Part shown: one piece after another, positions 1-8,068 of the stretch
Numbering within the stretch: position 1 is the first letter of the stretch
How the letters are laid out: every line of letters starts with the position of its first letter
Assembly: GCF_028356935.1 (NCBI RefSeq)
Contig: NZ_CP102798.1
Span: 1,922,001-1,986,000 of the forward strand
Length of the DNA: 64,000 nucleotides
Reading direction: 5' to 3'
Source of the DNA: Lysinibacillus sp. OF-1
Lineage (GTDB): Bacteria > Bacillota > Bacilli > Bacillales_A > Planococcaceae
The notes under the pieces: generated by a model
Database searches by the model: none
Told to the model about the DNA's origin: nothing
The model's input: the letters and a program-made list of their open reading frames with translations, nothing else
Translations under genes and position numbers: made by a program

Positions 1-73
1 AAAGCGCGGTGTGGGTGTTTTTTGTTGTGTATGCATCCTTGCCCCTCATTTCTCATCATTCAAAATGTTAATC

Positions 74-88
74 TGTTATACTGTAACA
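74..88. promoter_or_regulatory. Short inverted repeat over a candidate -10 box
   Basis: TGTTA and TAACA arms flank TACTG. The repeat overlaps a TATACT that could be the -10 box of the TauE/SafE gene starting about 40 bases downstream. No convincing -35 box was found, so this is a weak operator/promoter candidate. Confidence 0.3.
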
Positions 89-127
89 TAGAATGATTGC
101 TTTTTGTGTTAGAGAAAGAAGGATACT

Positions 128-868
128 ATGGAATACTTGTTGTTTTTACTAATTGGCATCATTGGGAATGTCGTGGGCACATTAGTGGGTGGTGGCGGCT
201 TAATTACCTTGCCTACCATGATGCTTATGGGCGTGCCCGTCCATTCGGCTATTGGCGCGAATAAAGTGTCCAATATGGTGAGTGCCTTTTCCAGTTTTTA
301 TACGATTTATAAACGAAAAGAATTAGCCTGGACAGAAATGCGTGCTGTCCTACTTGTATCCTTGATTGGAGGCACACTTGGTGGACTTTTCGCTTCGTTC
401 ATGAGCAGTCAAACATTGACGTTCATTGCCATTATGTTACTAGGCTTTGCACTCATCATGTCCTTTATGGGTGGAGCTGATTTTGGTGACAATGAATGCT
501 TTACAATGAATCGAAAAAACGGTCCAATCCTTCTTGGGGTTGGTTTTTATGATGGTATGTTTGGCCCTGGCAGTAGCACATTAGCTCTCTATACATATGC
601 ACATGAGAAGATTTCCTATATCAAAGCAGTAGGGCTCTCACGGGTGGGGGTATTTGCCATGTGCTCAGGAGCGGCGATTACGTATATTGCGACGGGAAAA
701 ATTGAATGGCCATTAACACTTATTTTGATGATTGGCTCAACGATTGGTGCACAAATTGGGCTCGTGCTTGCGAGAAAAGTGAAAGCGAACCAAGTGAAGC
801 TATTATTGCGGATCGTAACGATTGTGCTGATTGTACAGCTTCTTTATGATTTTATCCATCAGCTTTAG
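128..868 (+). CDS. TauE/SafE (TSUP) family membrane exporter
   Basis: A 246-residue, very hydrophobic protein with about seven or eight membrane segments. It has the glycine-rich N-terminal signature of the TSUP family (GTLVGGGGLITLP near residue 20) followed by GANKVSNM. Family members move sulfite, sulfoacetate, taurine breakdown products or other small organosulfur anions across the cytoplasmic membrane; the substrate cannot be read here. An AGAAGGA ribosome site precedes the ATG. The stop lies inside the ribosome site of the next gene, so the two are probably cotranscribed, although the nuclease next door suggests no transport role. Confidence 0.88.
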   Translation: MEYLLFLLIGIIGNVVGTLVGGGGLITLPTMMLMGVPVHSAIGANKVSNMVSAFSSFYTIYKRKELAWTEMRAVLLVSLIGGTLGGLFASFMSSQTLTFIAIMLLGFALIMSFMGGADFGDNECFTMNRKNGPILLGVGFYDGMFGPGSSTLALYTYAHEKISYIKAVGLSRVGVFAMCSGAAITYIATGKIEWPLTLILMIGSTIGAQIGLVLARKVKANQVKLLLRIVTIVLIVQLLYDFIHQL

Positions 869-880
869 GAGGCGATTGTC

Positions 881-1816
881 CTGTTTGAAATAACACCATA
901 CCCAACCTTTTCGTGGTCACTCTCGCGTCATAAAACATTGACAAGCTGCGCTCGCAAATATGGCTATGAATATTATTTTTCACATAACGGCTGGCTCAGC
1001 TATAATGTAGAGCCTTACCATCAACAGGTGTATCGCTTAAAAAAGCTACAATCGATGCCTATTTTATTTGGGCAAATTGTCCACCGATATATTGAACAGG
1101 CCATTAATGATTATCTACAGACAGGGAAAGCTTCTACACTGGAGGAGCTGATGCAAGGGGCACGTGGACAGCTTAATGCAGCCTTTATTGATTCTACACG
1201 CCATGTGGAGTTTTGGAGGCAAAAGCCGAATAAATACTATATGATGCAGGAAATTTATTATTACGGCACACTTTCTTCTGAGCTTGTGCAGGACTATAAA
1301 GAACGTTTACAGCTTGTGTTTGACCATTTTTTGATGAGCGAAACATTCCAGCAAATCACGGCACAAAAGGGCGCTCTCCGTATTGGGGAACCAGAGCAAT
1401 TCCGCTCGATGAAAATAGACGGCATCCAAGTATTCGTCGTCATGGACTTTCATTATTATGATGAACGAGCAGATAAATGGATTATTGTTGACTGGAAAAC
1501 GGGCGGGGAGTCTGATGATGACCGCCAGCAATTAGCGCTCTACGCCTACTATGTTCAGCAAAAATACCGTGTATCCTTGGAGCAAATCGAGGTCTATAAC
1601 GAATATTTATTAACGGGAAAACGGAAGAAATATAGGTTTACTGCCTACGATATGGATAATATTTTGCATACATTTCAACGCAGTGTCTTAGCAATGAAAA
1701 AATACCAAGCCGATATTTTTTCTAACGAGCCTGTGGACTTGGAAGATTTCGAACAAACACAAGAAAAATGGCATTGTCGAGGTTGTAATTTTAGAGAGTT
1801 GTGTGGGACAAGGTGA
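881..1816 (+). CDS. PD-(D/E)XK nuclease family protein, probable CTG start
   Basis: A 311-residue protein if translated from CTG. The C-terminal half carries a PD-(D/E)XK core (VVMDF, then IVDWKTGG, then a QLALYAYYV helix) and ends in a Cys cluster (CRGCNFRELC). This resembles the Fe-S-associated nuclease modules of AddB and Cas4 relatives. The first ATG/GTG/TTG in frame is TTG at 938, but the reading frame runs back to the previous stop, and the skipped residues (FEITPYPTFSWSLSRHKTL) look like normal protein. An AGGAGG sits at 867-872, exactly 8 bases before CTG 881, so I place the start there. No partner helicase is adjacent and its role is unknown. Confidence 0.8.
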   Translation: MFEITPYPTFSWSLSRHKTLTSCARKYGYEYYFSHNGWLSYNVEPYHQQVYRLKKLQSMPILFGQIVHRYIEQAINDYLQTGKASTLEELMQGARGQLNAAFIDSTRHVEFWRQKPNKYYMMQEIYYYGTLSSELVQDYKERLQLVFDHFLMSETFQQITAQKGALRIGEPEQFRSMKIDGIQVFVVMDFHYYDERADKWIIVDWKTGGESDDDRQQLALYAYYVQQKYRVSLEQIEVYNEYLLTGKRKKYRFTAYDMDNILHTFQRSVLAMKKYQADIFSNEPVDLEDFEQTQEKWHCRGCNFRELCGTR

Positions 1817-1826
1817 GAAAGTAAAA

Positions 1827-1860
1827 GAAGCGAGTGCTAAAATAGCCACTCGCTTCTTTA
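1827..1860 (+). terminator. Rho-independent terminator
   Basis: A 10-bp stem (GAAGCGAGTG with CACTCGCTTC) is extended by an inner CTA/TAG pairing and followed by TTTATTAT. It closes the exporter-nuclease pair. Confidence 0.85.
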
Positions 1861-1894
1861 TTATGTCATTTAGGGATGACAATCCAGTACTTCT

Positions 1895-2131
1895 TCAAGA
1901 GACCTTTGTAGTGGTTTTCCTAATAAAATAGAGAAAAATGAGCTGAATGAGCATAACAACTAGAAACACGATGCCCAAAATAATGAATGACACCATTTTA
2001 ATGGCAGGAGTTTGCACCATCCCAGCAGCATCAACATTTCTTACCCCAATAAATACTGCGAGGGCAGAAAAAATCAATAACCATACAATATTTATAGCCC
2101 ACCATATAATTTTCGTAAACAAAATGAACAT
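1895..2131 (-). CDS. DUF3923-like small two-TM membrane protein
   Basis: A 78-residue protein with two long hydrophobic segments (about residues 8-28 and 46-70). Between them is a short loop reading IGVRNVDAAGMVQTPAIK, and the tail is basic. The WxxNIVWLLIF start and the DxAGxxQTPxIK loop match my memory of the DUF3923 family of Bacillaceae; the function is unknown. A GGAAGAGG ribosome site abuts the ATG. It is transcribed against its neighbours and appears monocistronic. Confidence 0.65.
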   Translation of the reverse strand: MFILFTKIIWWAINIVWLLIFSALAVFIGVRNVDAAGMVQTPAIKMVSFIILGIVFLVVMLIQLIFLYFIRKTTTKVS

Positions 2132-2377
2132 CCTCTTCCTATTTATAATTTCCTTTTATGGTTTTATTATATTGTTTTTGTTTGTTTTTGGAAACACACT
2201 TTAGACGGTGTTACCTCTCCGCCTTGAGACGGATTGACTTATTACTCTTCGGTTGGTGTGTAGAAGGTAAAACAATTTTGCCATTTGTCTAGAGCTAAAA
2301 AGGCTTTATTCCTTATTTAGGGTATATATGGTAAATTTGGTATATGTAAATATTTAGGTATAAAAGGGGGAGAGAGT

Positions 2378-2500
2378 ATGTTACATAAGAAATCATCTAA
2401 CCATCACTTAATGGGTATAGCACTGGTAACAAGTGAGGAGACTTCGCAATGCCCAAACAATTTCAAAACACTTTCTGGAGAGGGGGGAGAAAATGATTAA
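2378..2500 (+). CDS. Small ORF, 40 residues, overlapping the next start
   Basis: The ORF starts at an ATG behind a strong AAGGGGGAGAG site and encodes a hydrophilic 40-residue peptide (starts MLHKKSSNHHLMG, ends SGEGGEND) with one cysteine. Its last codons contain the ribosome site and ATG of the downstream membrane protein gene (8-base overlap), so translation is probably coupled. It matches no family I recognise. It could be a leader peptide or a real small protein. Confidence 0.45.
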   Translation: MLHKKSSNHHLMGIALVTSEETSQCPNNFKTLSGEGGEND

Positions 2501-3146
2501 TAATAAAAGGATGCTTATTCGTTCAATCGTAATTTTAGGTATATGTATGTGTCTTTTTTTCCCATATCCTTCTAATGAAGTGATGCATGCCCAATCTTCC
2601 TTTATGTCGTTTCCTATACAAACACAAGATGGCTATGTGTTGCTCGGCATCATTGGCTCGATTTTATTTATATTTGTGATGATTTTACTAGCTAGGAGCA
2701 TAAACAAATATCACCTTACAATAATTGTTTTCGTAGTGTTACTCTATTCATTTTTACCCCATTTTCTCATAATGGCGTATCAAGAAACCTTAGCTACTGG
2801 TATTATGGCCATTTCATACAAAGGGGATGGCAACTGTGATTTTGAGATGGTGAGCAAAGATTTAATGAATGGGGATTGTACCCTTATCTTACATAATCGA
2901 AGCAATGAAGCTGTGTCATTTGATTTAGTATTTTTAGATAGCCATTTCTCGAAAGAAGATGTGCGTATATCATCACTTATGAATATAGCAGGTCCATATC
3001 ATGTGACAATCGAGGCCAATCGTGAAAAATTGATTCATCTGAAGAAATTACTCGATTTATCAAAAGTTCCCCATCCTATTTATGGTGGAGGTTCGTCCAA
3101 TGTGCAGGTTAAATTATTGGATGGAAACAATGAAAGAACTTTATAA
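2493..3146 (+). CDS. Hypothetical membrane protein, 217 residues
   Basis: I chose the ATG behind GAGAGGGGGGAG, 60 bases inside the longest frame. The protein has an N-terminal hydrophobic segment (signal anchor or signal peptide, residues about 7-22) and two more membrane segments around 45-90. A roughly 110-residue soluble C-terminal domain is rich in beta-type residues and contains two cysteines. No family recognised. It is followed after 22 bases by a second unknown membrane protein, so both probably belong to one unit with the small ORFs around them. Confidence 0.6.
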   Translation: MINNKRMLIRSIVILGICMCLFFPYPSNEVMHAQSSFMSFPIQTQDGYVLLGIIGSILFIFVMILLARSINKYHLTIIVFVVLLYSFLPHFLIMAYQETLATGIMAISYKGDGNCDFEMVSKDLMNGDCTLILHNRSNEAVSFDLVFLDSHFSKEDVRISSLMNIAGPYHVTIEANREKLIHLKKLLDLSKVPHPIYGGGSSNVQVKLLDGNNERTL

Positions 3147-3168
3147 ATAGTCAAGGAGGGGGAAAAGT

Positions 3169-3648
3169 ATGAGTAAATTATCATGGTTTTACTATGCTAC
3201 CAGCCTAATCATAACGGCTATCATTTTTAGTCTTATACATGTTTTCACTGAACCAATTGTGATAGGAAGCTCCAATGGTATAAGTAATGGTAATCCAGGA
3301 CTCTTTCCCTTAGTATTTTTCACACCGTTCTTCATTGTTTCCATTATGGGTACATATAAACTTGCCAATAGACTGGCTCTAAAAACGATGAAGACGATGC
3401 CATTTTACAGCATGATAGTGCTATCCTTTCTGTTTCCAAGTATTGTCTATTCATTGACTTTGAAAAAAGCACAAGAGCTAAGAGTGTTCGTGTTTGAACA
3501 TAATCAGTTAGTTACGGAAATAGCTGAAATTCCATTGTTGAACACTTATTCCAATTCTATCTTTTTTACTGGATGGACCTTCCTTGCGCTACATTTTACA
3601 GTCATTTGGATCGCTTATCTATTAGCATTTCTAAAGCATAAAGGTTAA
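3169..3648 (+). CDS. Hypothetical four-TM membrane protein
   Basis: A 159-residue protein with four predicted membrane segments (about residues 6-26, 45-65, 80-100 and 130-153), no enzymatic motif and a basic C-terminus. AAGGAGGGGG precedes the ATG. It directly follows another unknown membrane protein, suggesting a shared complex or response, but nothing in the sequence names a function. Confidence 0.6.
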   Translation: MSKLSWFYYATSLIITAIIFSLIHVFTEPIVIGSSNGISNGNPGLFPLVFFTPFFIVSIMGTYKLANRLALKTMKTMPFYSMIVLSFLFPSIVYSLTLKKAQELRVFVFEHNQLVTEIAEIPLLNTYSNSIFFTGWTFLALHFTVIWIAYLLAFLKHKG

Positions 3649-3712
3649 ACAGTTAGCCACTCCAAACAGTTGCAACCTTAGCTGAACCAGATAGGGTGGA
3701 TTGTGGATATTA

Positions 3713-3865
3713 ATGCTTCTACATTACAGTTTACTCGTTATCATCACTACTCTAGCACTCTGTGTGGGAACACAATTTTCTAGTATAAAATTGATTCGTT
3801 CAACATATACAAATAGTAGAGAACGTATTCCTTTTGACATAATAGAGGAGGATGTAGATGAGTAA
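3713..3865 (+). CDS. Small single-TM protein, 50 residues
   Basis: Residues 5-18 are hydrophobic (LLVIITTLALCVG) and the rest is polar with an acidic tail ending EEDVDE. The ribosome site is weak (AGGGTGG well upstream, GGATAT close), so the start is uncertain; TTG 3701 is an alternative. The 3' end overlaps the start of the next small ORF by 8 bases, which argues for real coupled genes. Family unknown. Confidence 0.4.
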   Translation: MLLHYSLLVIITTLALCVGTQFSSIKLIRSTYTNSRERIPFDIIEEDVDE

Positions 3866-3983
3866 ACAAATGTCTATGTTTGAGCTTTTGGGAACACCAA
3901 AGACCGTAGATGAAGCTATCAAAAGTGTGGAAAAGAAAAATGTAGTCGTACCTCGTAAGGTGGGCTATATTGTGCAGCGATAA
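3858..3983 (+). CDS. Small ORF, 41 residues
   Basis: It begins MSKQMSMFELLGTP behind a very strong AGAGGAGG site 6 bases before the ATG. It is soluble, lysine/valine rich (SVEKKNVVVPRKVG), with no cysteines and no known motif. The strong ribosome site and tight overlap with the preceding ORF make translation likely; function unknown. Confidence 0.5.
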   Translation: MSKQMSMFELLGTPKTVDEAIKSVEKKNVVVPRKVGYIVQR

Positions 3984-4090
3984 AACATGCCATGTAACAA
4001 TAAATAAAAACGCTGTATTTGCTTTTATGAGTTACTTGTATTAAATTATAATAAGCTATTCATAGATTTTTAGAGAGGAGGCAAAATGTG

Positions 4091-4243
4091 ATGGAAACTG
4101 TTTTCAGAAGAACTGCCGTTGAAGTAAAGACATTTTTACAATTAGATGATTACTGTTCAAAGGGACCAGTCTGTGATTTTTTAGAAAAACACCATATAGA
4201 ACTCAGTAACCGGAAGCTTTTTGCCTTTGTATGTCATTCGTGA
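4091..4243 (+). CDS. Small ORF, 50 residues
   Basis: A GAGAGGAGG site precedes GTG 4088 and ATG 4091, so the start is one of these adjacent codons. The product (METVFRRTAVEV...FVCHS) is soluble with three cysteines and has no recognised family. It is the last member of a run of small unknown ORFs before a terminator. Confidence 0.45.
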   Translation: METVFRRTAVEVKTFLQLDDYCSKGPVCDFLEKHHIELSNRKLFAFVCHS

Positions 4244-4278
4244 AAAACGTATTTTAAAAACGATACAAAGTAATGCCT

Positions 4279-4306
4279 AGACGCCGGTTTTATGGCGTCT
4301 TTTTTG
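4279..4306 (+). terminator. Rho-independent terminator
   Basis: Stem AGACGCC/GGCGTCT with an 8-base loop, then a run of six Ts. It separates the small-ORF cluster from the MFS gene. Confidence 0.85.
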
Positions 4307-4336
4307 TTGTGATTAAACTTAGAGAGGGTGAGCTAA

Positions 4337-4396
4337 TTGCTGAAAAAATTAAGGCAATTAAGGGATGTTTCAGTGTTCCAAGCGCTTCTAATTTAG
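4337..4396 (+). CDS. Possible 19-codon leader peptide of the MFS gene
   Basis: TTG start 5 bases after GAGGGTG, encoding LLKKLRQLRDVSVFQALLI and ending TAG. The stop falls in the loop of the hairpin that precedes the MFS ribosome site, and the last codons form the 5' arm. This is the geometry of translational attenuators of antibiotic-inducible efflux and erm genes. The TTG start and lack of comparative data keep confidence low. Confidence 0.35.
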   Translation: MLKKLRQLRDVSVFQALLI

Positions 4397-4413
4397 CAAA
4401 ACAATTAGAAGCG
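4383..4413 (+). promoter_or_regulatory. 11-bp hairpin touching the MFS ribosome site
   Basis: Arms CGCTTCTAATT and AATTAGAAGCG pair perfectly around a 9-base loop. The 3' arm ends directly against the GAGGAA ribosome site of the MFS gene. There is no T run, so it is not a terminator. It could limit ribosome access until a ribosome stalls on the short upstream ORF. Confidence 0.5.
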
Positions 4414-4426
4414 AGGAATTTTAACT

Positions 4427-5587
4427 ATGAAAAAACAACCCATTTTTACTACATCATTTCTTTTTCTATTTATAAGTAATTTTTTCATTTTTATAGGATT
4501 TGAAATGTTACTGCCTATCTTACCAGCCTATTTATTAAGTATAAACGCCACTCCTATGCAAGTAGGTTTGGTAACGACGGTATTTACACTAGGCGCCATT
4601 ATAATAAGACCTTTTATAGGTTATTATTTAATCGATCATAAGCGAAAATATCTAGCTATTGGGGCAGGCATCATGTTGCTGATGATTACAATGTTATATC
4701 CTTTTCTTAGCACGATTTGGATTTTCCTATTGTTACGGTTTTTCCATGGAACAGCGTGGGGGATTTCTACTACAGCCAATAGTACAATGGCTGTAGATAT
4801 CATTCCTAAAGCTAGATTAGGAGAAGGAATGGGTTATTTCTCGGTTTCAACAACAGTCGGAGCTATTGTTGCACCAAGTTTAGGTATCCTTATGTATAAT
4901 TCCTTTTCCTTTCATACACTGATTTGGTCATCTGCATTACTCTGTTTATTTGCGGTTATAATGCTTCCATTTATTCATTCAGCTACACCTAAACAATTTG
5001 ACAAGCAGCCATTTCGATTTATGGAAGCGATTTTTGAAAAAGATGTATGGTTTCAGTCTTTATTGACTGTAGTGACGACGCTTGGTTTTGGAGCCGTCAT
5101 TACATTCTTAGTCCTTTTCGGAGAGCAAAAGGGATTAGATCATATTTTTCTATTCTTTTTTATCAACGCAATTGTTTCCACTTTATTACGTCCATTTACA
5201 GGAAAATGGTTTGATAAAAATGGACCATGGTCTATTATCATTGTGTCAGCAACACTTGGTTTCTTATCACTAATTGTGTTGTCCTATACAACAAATAATC
5301 ACACTCTTATTTTGGCAGCCATTTTATTCGGTGCAGGTTATGGGACCGTTATGCCATGTTTACAAACATGGACTGTTCAAAAAGTAAGTGAAGCCAAAAG
5401 CGGTGCAGCCAATGCTACTTTTCTTTCAAGCTTTGATGTTGGTGTTGGCGTTAGTGCATTTTTCTTAGGGATTTTAGCAGAATGGATGAGTATAGCAATG
5501 ATTTTCCGTCTTGTTAGCTTAAGCTTTCTTATTGTTGTCCTGTTAGTATACTGCGATTACATTACCAATAAGAAAATGAACCAGTAA
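4427..5587 (+). CDS. MFS drug-efflux-type transporter
   Basis: A 386-residue protein with twelve predicted membrane segments, in the typical length range of DHA1-type major facilitator exporters. GFEMLLPILPAYL in helix 1 and the repeated glycine-rich helices fit efflux pumps of the YwoG/Bcr type. No substrate can be assigned. GAGGAA precedes the ATG. A short upstream ORF and a hairpin ahead of the ribosome site suggest regulation at translation. A terminator follows, so the gene is monocistronic. Confidence 0.85.
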   Translation: MKKQPIFTTSFLFLFISNFFIFIGFEMLLPILPAYLLSINATPMQVGLVTTVFTLGAIIIRPFIGYYLIDHKRKYLAIGAGIMLLMITMLYPFLSTIWIFLLLRFFHGTAWGISTTANSTMAVDIIPKARLGEGMGYFSVSTTVGAIVAPSLGILMYNSFSFHTLIWSSALLCLFAVIMLPFIHSATPKQFDKQPFRFMEAIFEKDVWFQSLLTVVTTLGFGAVITFLVLFGEQKGLDHIFLFFFINAIVSTLLRPFTGKWFDKNGPWSIIIVSATLGFLSLIVLSYTTNNHTLILAAILFGAGYGTVMPCLQTWTVQKVSEAKSGAANATFLSSFDVGVGVSAFFLGILAEWMSIAMIFRLVSLSFLIVVLLVYCDYITNKKMNQ

Positions 5588-5597
5588 TATAATAATA

Positions 5598-5626
5598 GGG
5601 ACCAGTCTCAAATGTCTGGTCCCTTT
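5598..5626 (+). terminator. Rho-independent terminator
   Basis: Stem GGGACCAG/CTGGTCCC with a 10-base loop and a short T tail, directly after the MFS gene. Confidence 0.8.
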
Positions 5627-5742
5627 ACTATGATTCATTTCCTAATGATAAAAATAAAGGAAGAAAGCAGGGAATTCTGATTAAAAAACAGAAACTAGCT
5701 AAATGCCATAATTTATAAGAAACGGTGAAGGAGGCGCATGTT

Positions 5743-6402
5743 ATGCAAATGGCGAACGGGATAGCAATGCTGGAACTCCATTATCAGGGCTTTGTGATTC
5801 ATCCTACATTGGTGTGGGACCAGGACATGGCGGTGTTGATTGACACCGGTTTTCCTGGGCAAATGGAAGAGCTGCATGAGGCGATAGTACAGGTGGGTGT
5901 GTCGTTAAATCAGCTCAAAGCGATTATCTTAACGCATCAGGATGTGGATCATATCGGCTGTCTACCTGATTTATTACAAGTGTGTGGGCCACATGTTCAA
6001 GTATATGCACATGCTCTCGACAAGCCCTATATTCAAGGAGAGCTGCCGCTAGTAAAAGATGGACATTTAGAGAACCCTCCGAAGGGTAAGGTGGATGTGG
6101 TGCTGAGTGATGGTGAAGAACTACCATTTTGTGGCGGGATTCGTGTTATTCATACACCAGGGCATACACCAGGTCATATTAGCCTGTATTTAACACAGAG
6201 TAAAACATTGGTGGCGGGTGACGCGATGTATAGTGTAGACGGTCATATTGAGGGCGTTCATGAACCAACTGCATTGGACGTAGAAGAAGCTCGTCAGTCT
6301 TTACAGAAATGCCTAGATATCGACCTTGAAGCAGTGATTTGTTATCACGGAGGCATCAGTAGGGGAGCAGTCCTTGAACAAATGAAAAAAATATTGTCAT
6401 GA
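5743..6402 (+). CDS. Metallo-beta-lactamase fold hydrolase
   Basis: 219 residues from the ATG placed 6 bases after AAGGAGGCG; the longer GTG-started frame would swallow that ribosome site. Metal ligands are visible in order: THQDVDHIG (HxxxDH motif), HTPGHTPGH, GDAM and a late CYHGG. These define the binuclear zinc site of the glyoxalase II-like MBL branch. Likely a soluble cytoplasmic hydrolase with unknown thioester or lactone-like substrate. It stands alone between terminators. Confidence 0.9.
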   Translation: MQMANGIAMLELHYQGFVIHPTLVWDQDMAVLIDTGFPGQMEELHEAIVQVGVSLNQLKAIILTHQDVDHIGCLPDLLQVCGPHVQVYAHALDKPYIQGELPLVKDGHLENPPKGKVDVVLSDGEELPFCGGIRVIHTPGHTPGHISLYLTQSKTLVAGDAMYSVDGHIEGVHEPTALDVEEARQSLQKCLDIDLEAVICYHGGISRGAVLEQMKKILS

Positions 6403-6407
6403 TAAAA

Positions 6408-6434
6408 AGACCACGCCAAGAAGGGTGGTCTCTT
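6408..6434. terminator. Terminator between convergent genes
   Basis: Stem AGACCAC/GTGGTCT with A-rich sequence on the left and CTCTTCC on the right. It lies between the converging MBL and GerC genes and may serve both strands. Confidence 0.65.
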
Positions 6435-6437
6435 CCA

Positions 6438-7604
6438 TTATTCGGCGATGGTCTCTTCAAATGTTTTACGGCCAGGGCTTACTTTATTAATATGAATATC
6501 GATTTTACGGATGGAATCCTTCGTTATCGGAATTTTGCCATCCTTTTCTAGTTTCTTCCATGCCTTTACATTATCGCGGTAGAGGTATTCTGATAAGCGA
6601 AAGACATCCGCATCCATTTTCAAGCCTTCCTCGAAGGTAGCCATAATTTCATCTTTGACTGCTTTTTCTACTTTTTTTCTTACTTGATCGGGTGTCAGCT
6701 TCCCTTTAAAGCCATTTAAAATTGTGTTGAATTTTAAATACACCTCAAATTGGACTTGATTGTTTTGGACGATAGGTTTGACATCGACATCTAACTTTTG
6801 AATATCGACAGTTAAGAAATCACTTTTCTCGTTATTTTCCAATTTAACAGTGATTTCCCCTTGCTTTGTTTCATCGTTCATCCATTCAATACCGCGAGCG
6901 GCTTTACCTTTAATATAGCCTTTAAAACTATCCTTTGAGAGGATACCGACACCTGCAAAAACGGTTTCTGTTTTGGTACCATCTATGGTTTCCCAGTTTT
7001 CATTGACAGTTACGTAAGGGATTTTCATTTCATGGTTTGGCTCATTTAAGCCAATCACTAGCTGTCGCAAATTAACAGGCTCTACAAAGGACTCCTGCTT
7101 AGCCGTATTTTTAGGATTACTTAATTTCGCGGCAGTCGGTGACTTCTCTAATAAAGGGGAAACTAATAAAACATCCTCGATTGGGTCTTGTGTACAGTAG
7201 ACCCAAATATGATATCTAGTTTCACGAAAGCGTAAAAAAGTATCGATTACAGCAATGGCATGCTCATCCTTCATCGCATTCTCTGAGAAAAGAAGATAGG
7301 TCATATGCCCCCAAAATACTTCTTGGTCCATGGAACGATATAATTTGTAAATCGCTTCTTCTATTGTTTTTCCCTTCGCTTGACCAATTTCTGTAGGTGA
7401 GGCTTGAGGGTTAGATTGTTCTGTTTTCGCTACGTTGGCAAAGTTGATAATTTGTAAGTACACAGTATATTCATTATCCTTATAATCAACCCCAACACCT
7501 TGCACATAATACATTCGTTGAGGCTCTGTAACATCCCAGCAGCCTGACATGAGTAGTGTAGTCGTAAGCATTAAAATAACAATCGCAATATTTTTTTGAC
7601 TCAT
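6438..7604 (-). CDS. Ger(x)C family spore germination lipoprotein
   Basis: 388 residues. The signal peptide ends in a lipobox (LLMSGC, Cys22), followed by the family hallmark WDxxEPxRMxYVQGVGVDY. The Ger(x)C C-terminal domain matches the subunit C of nutrient germinant receptors (GerAC, GerBC, GerKC), anchored outside the spore inner membrane. Length is normal. The A and B membrane subunits that normally sit in the same operon are absent on both sides, so this is an orphan C subunit. It may complement receptors encoded elsewhere. Confidence 0.9.
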   Translation of the reverse strand: MSQKNIAIVILMLTTTLLMSGCWDVTEPQRMYYVQGVGVDYKDNEYTVYLQIINFANVAKTEQSNPQASPTEIGQAKGKTIEEAIYKLYRSMDQEVFWGHMTYLLFSENAMKDEHAIAVIDTFLRFRETRYHIWVYCTQDPIEDVLLVSPLLEKSPTAAKLSNPKNTAKQESFVEPVNLRQLVIGLNEPNHEMKIPYVTVNENWETIDGTKTETVFAGVGILSKDSFKGYIKGKAARGIEWMNDETKQGEITVKLENNEKSDFLTVDIQKLDVDVKPIVQNNQVQFEVYLKFNTILNGFKGKLTPDQVRKKVEKAVKDEIMATFEEGLKMDADVFRLSEYLYRDNVKAWKKLEKDGKIPITKDSIRKIDIHINKVSPGRKTFEETIAE

Positions 7605-7690
7605 ATGTCTCCCTACTTTTTCTAGTTCATGTATAGTAGTTTGGACAAGAACACATGGTATTATAAGTACAGATTATGTAGGAATGACAA

Positions 7691-7734
7691 AAGAAAGTGC
7701 TATCCCCAGTCAATGTGACATGGTGACAGCACTT
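7691..7734 (-). terminator. Terminator of the UPF0180 gene
   Basis: On the minus strand AAGTGCT(GTC) pairs with (GAT)AGCACTT and is followed by TCTTTTGT. It lies just beyond the stop of the minus-strand UPF0180 gene. Confidence 0.65.
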
Positions 7735-7740
7735 GTTGTT

Positions 7741-7986
7741 TTAGTGGAAATATTTTTCGACACGTTGAATGACGTCATTTGCTGACAAGCCATCTGCATC
7801 AATGACAGGGCCTGCCATGACAGGATCACTAATGCCCATCACGTCTCTGTCCTGACCTGTAATGATACAAGCATCACATTTTTTGGCATCCTCTTCATTG
7901 CGAAGCTGGATGACCTCATAGCCTTTTGCTTTTAAAGCATCCTCGATATTAGATAATGATTGTTCCACACCAATAATTCTAGACAT
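7741..7986 (-). CDS. UPF0180 (YkuS-like) small protein
   Basis: 81 residues starting [18 protein letters not shown]; the whole length matches the UPF0180 pattern (IGVExSLxxIxxxLxxxGYEV, then [16 protein letters not shown], then [10 protein letters not shown]). Function unknown, cytoplasmic. I chose ATG 7986 because AGGAGGTG lies 9 bases upstream; the longer GTG frame starts inside that site. Monocistronic on the minus strand. Confidence 0.9.
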   Translation of the reverse strand: MSRIIGVEQSLSNIEDALKAKGYEVIQLRNEEDAKKCDACIITGQDRDVMGISDPVMAGPVIDADGLSANDVIQRVEKYFH

Positions 7987-8068
7987 TTTTTTGTCCACCT
8001 CCTATAAATAATGTGCCATTTCAGCTTGTTCATTATTCATATTATTTTTTAGAGAAGATGGATGATGT

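Noticed and set aside
4273..4479. 68-codon frame before the MFS gene
   Set aside because: It runs through an intrinsic terminator and has no ribosome site.
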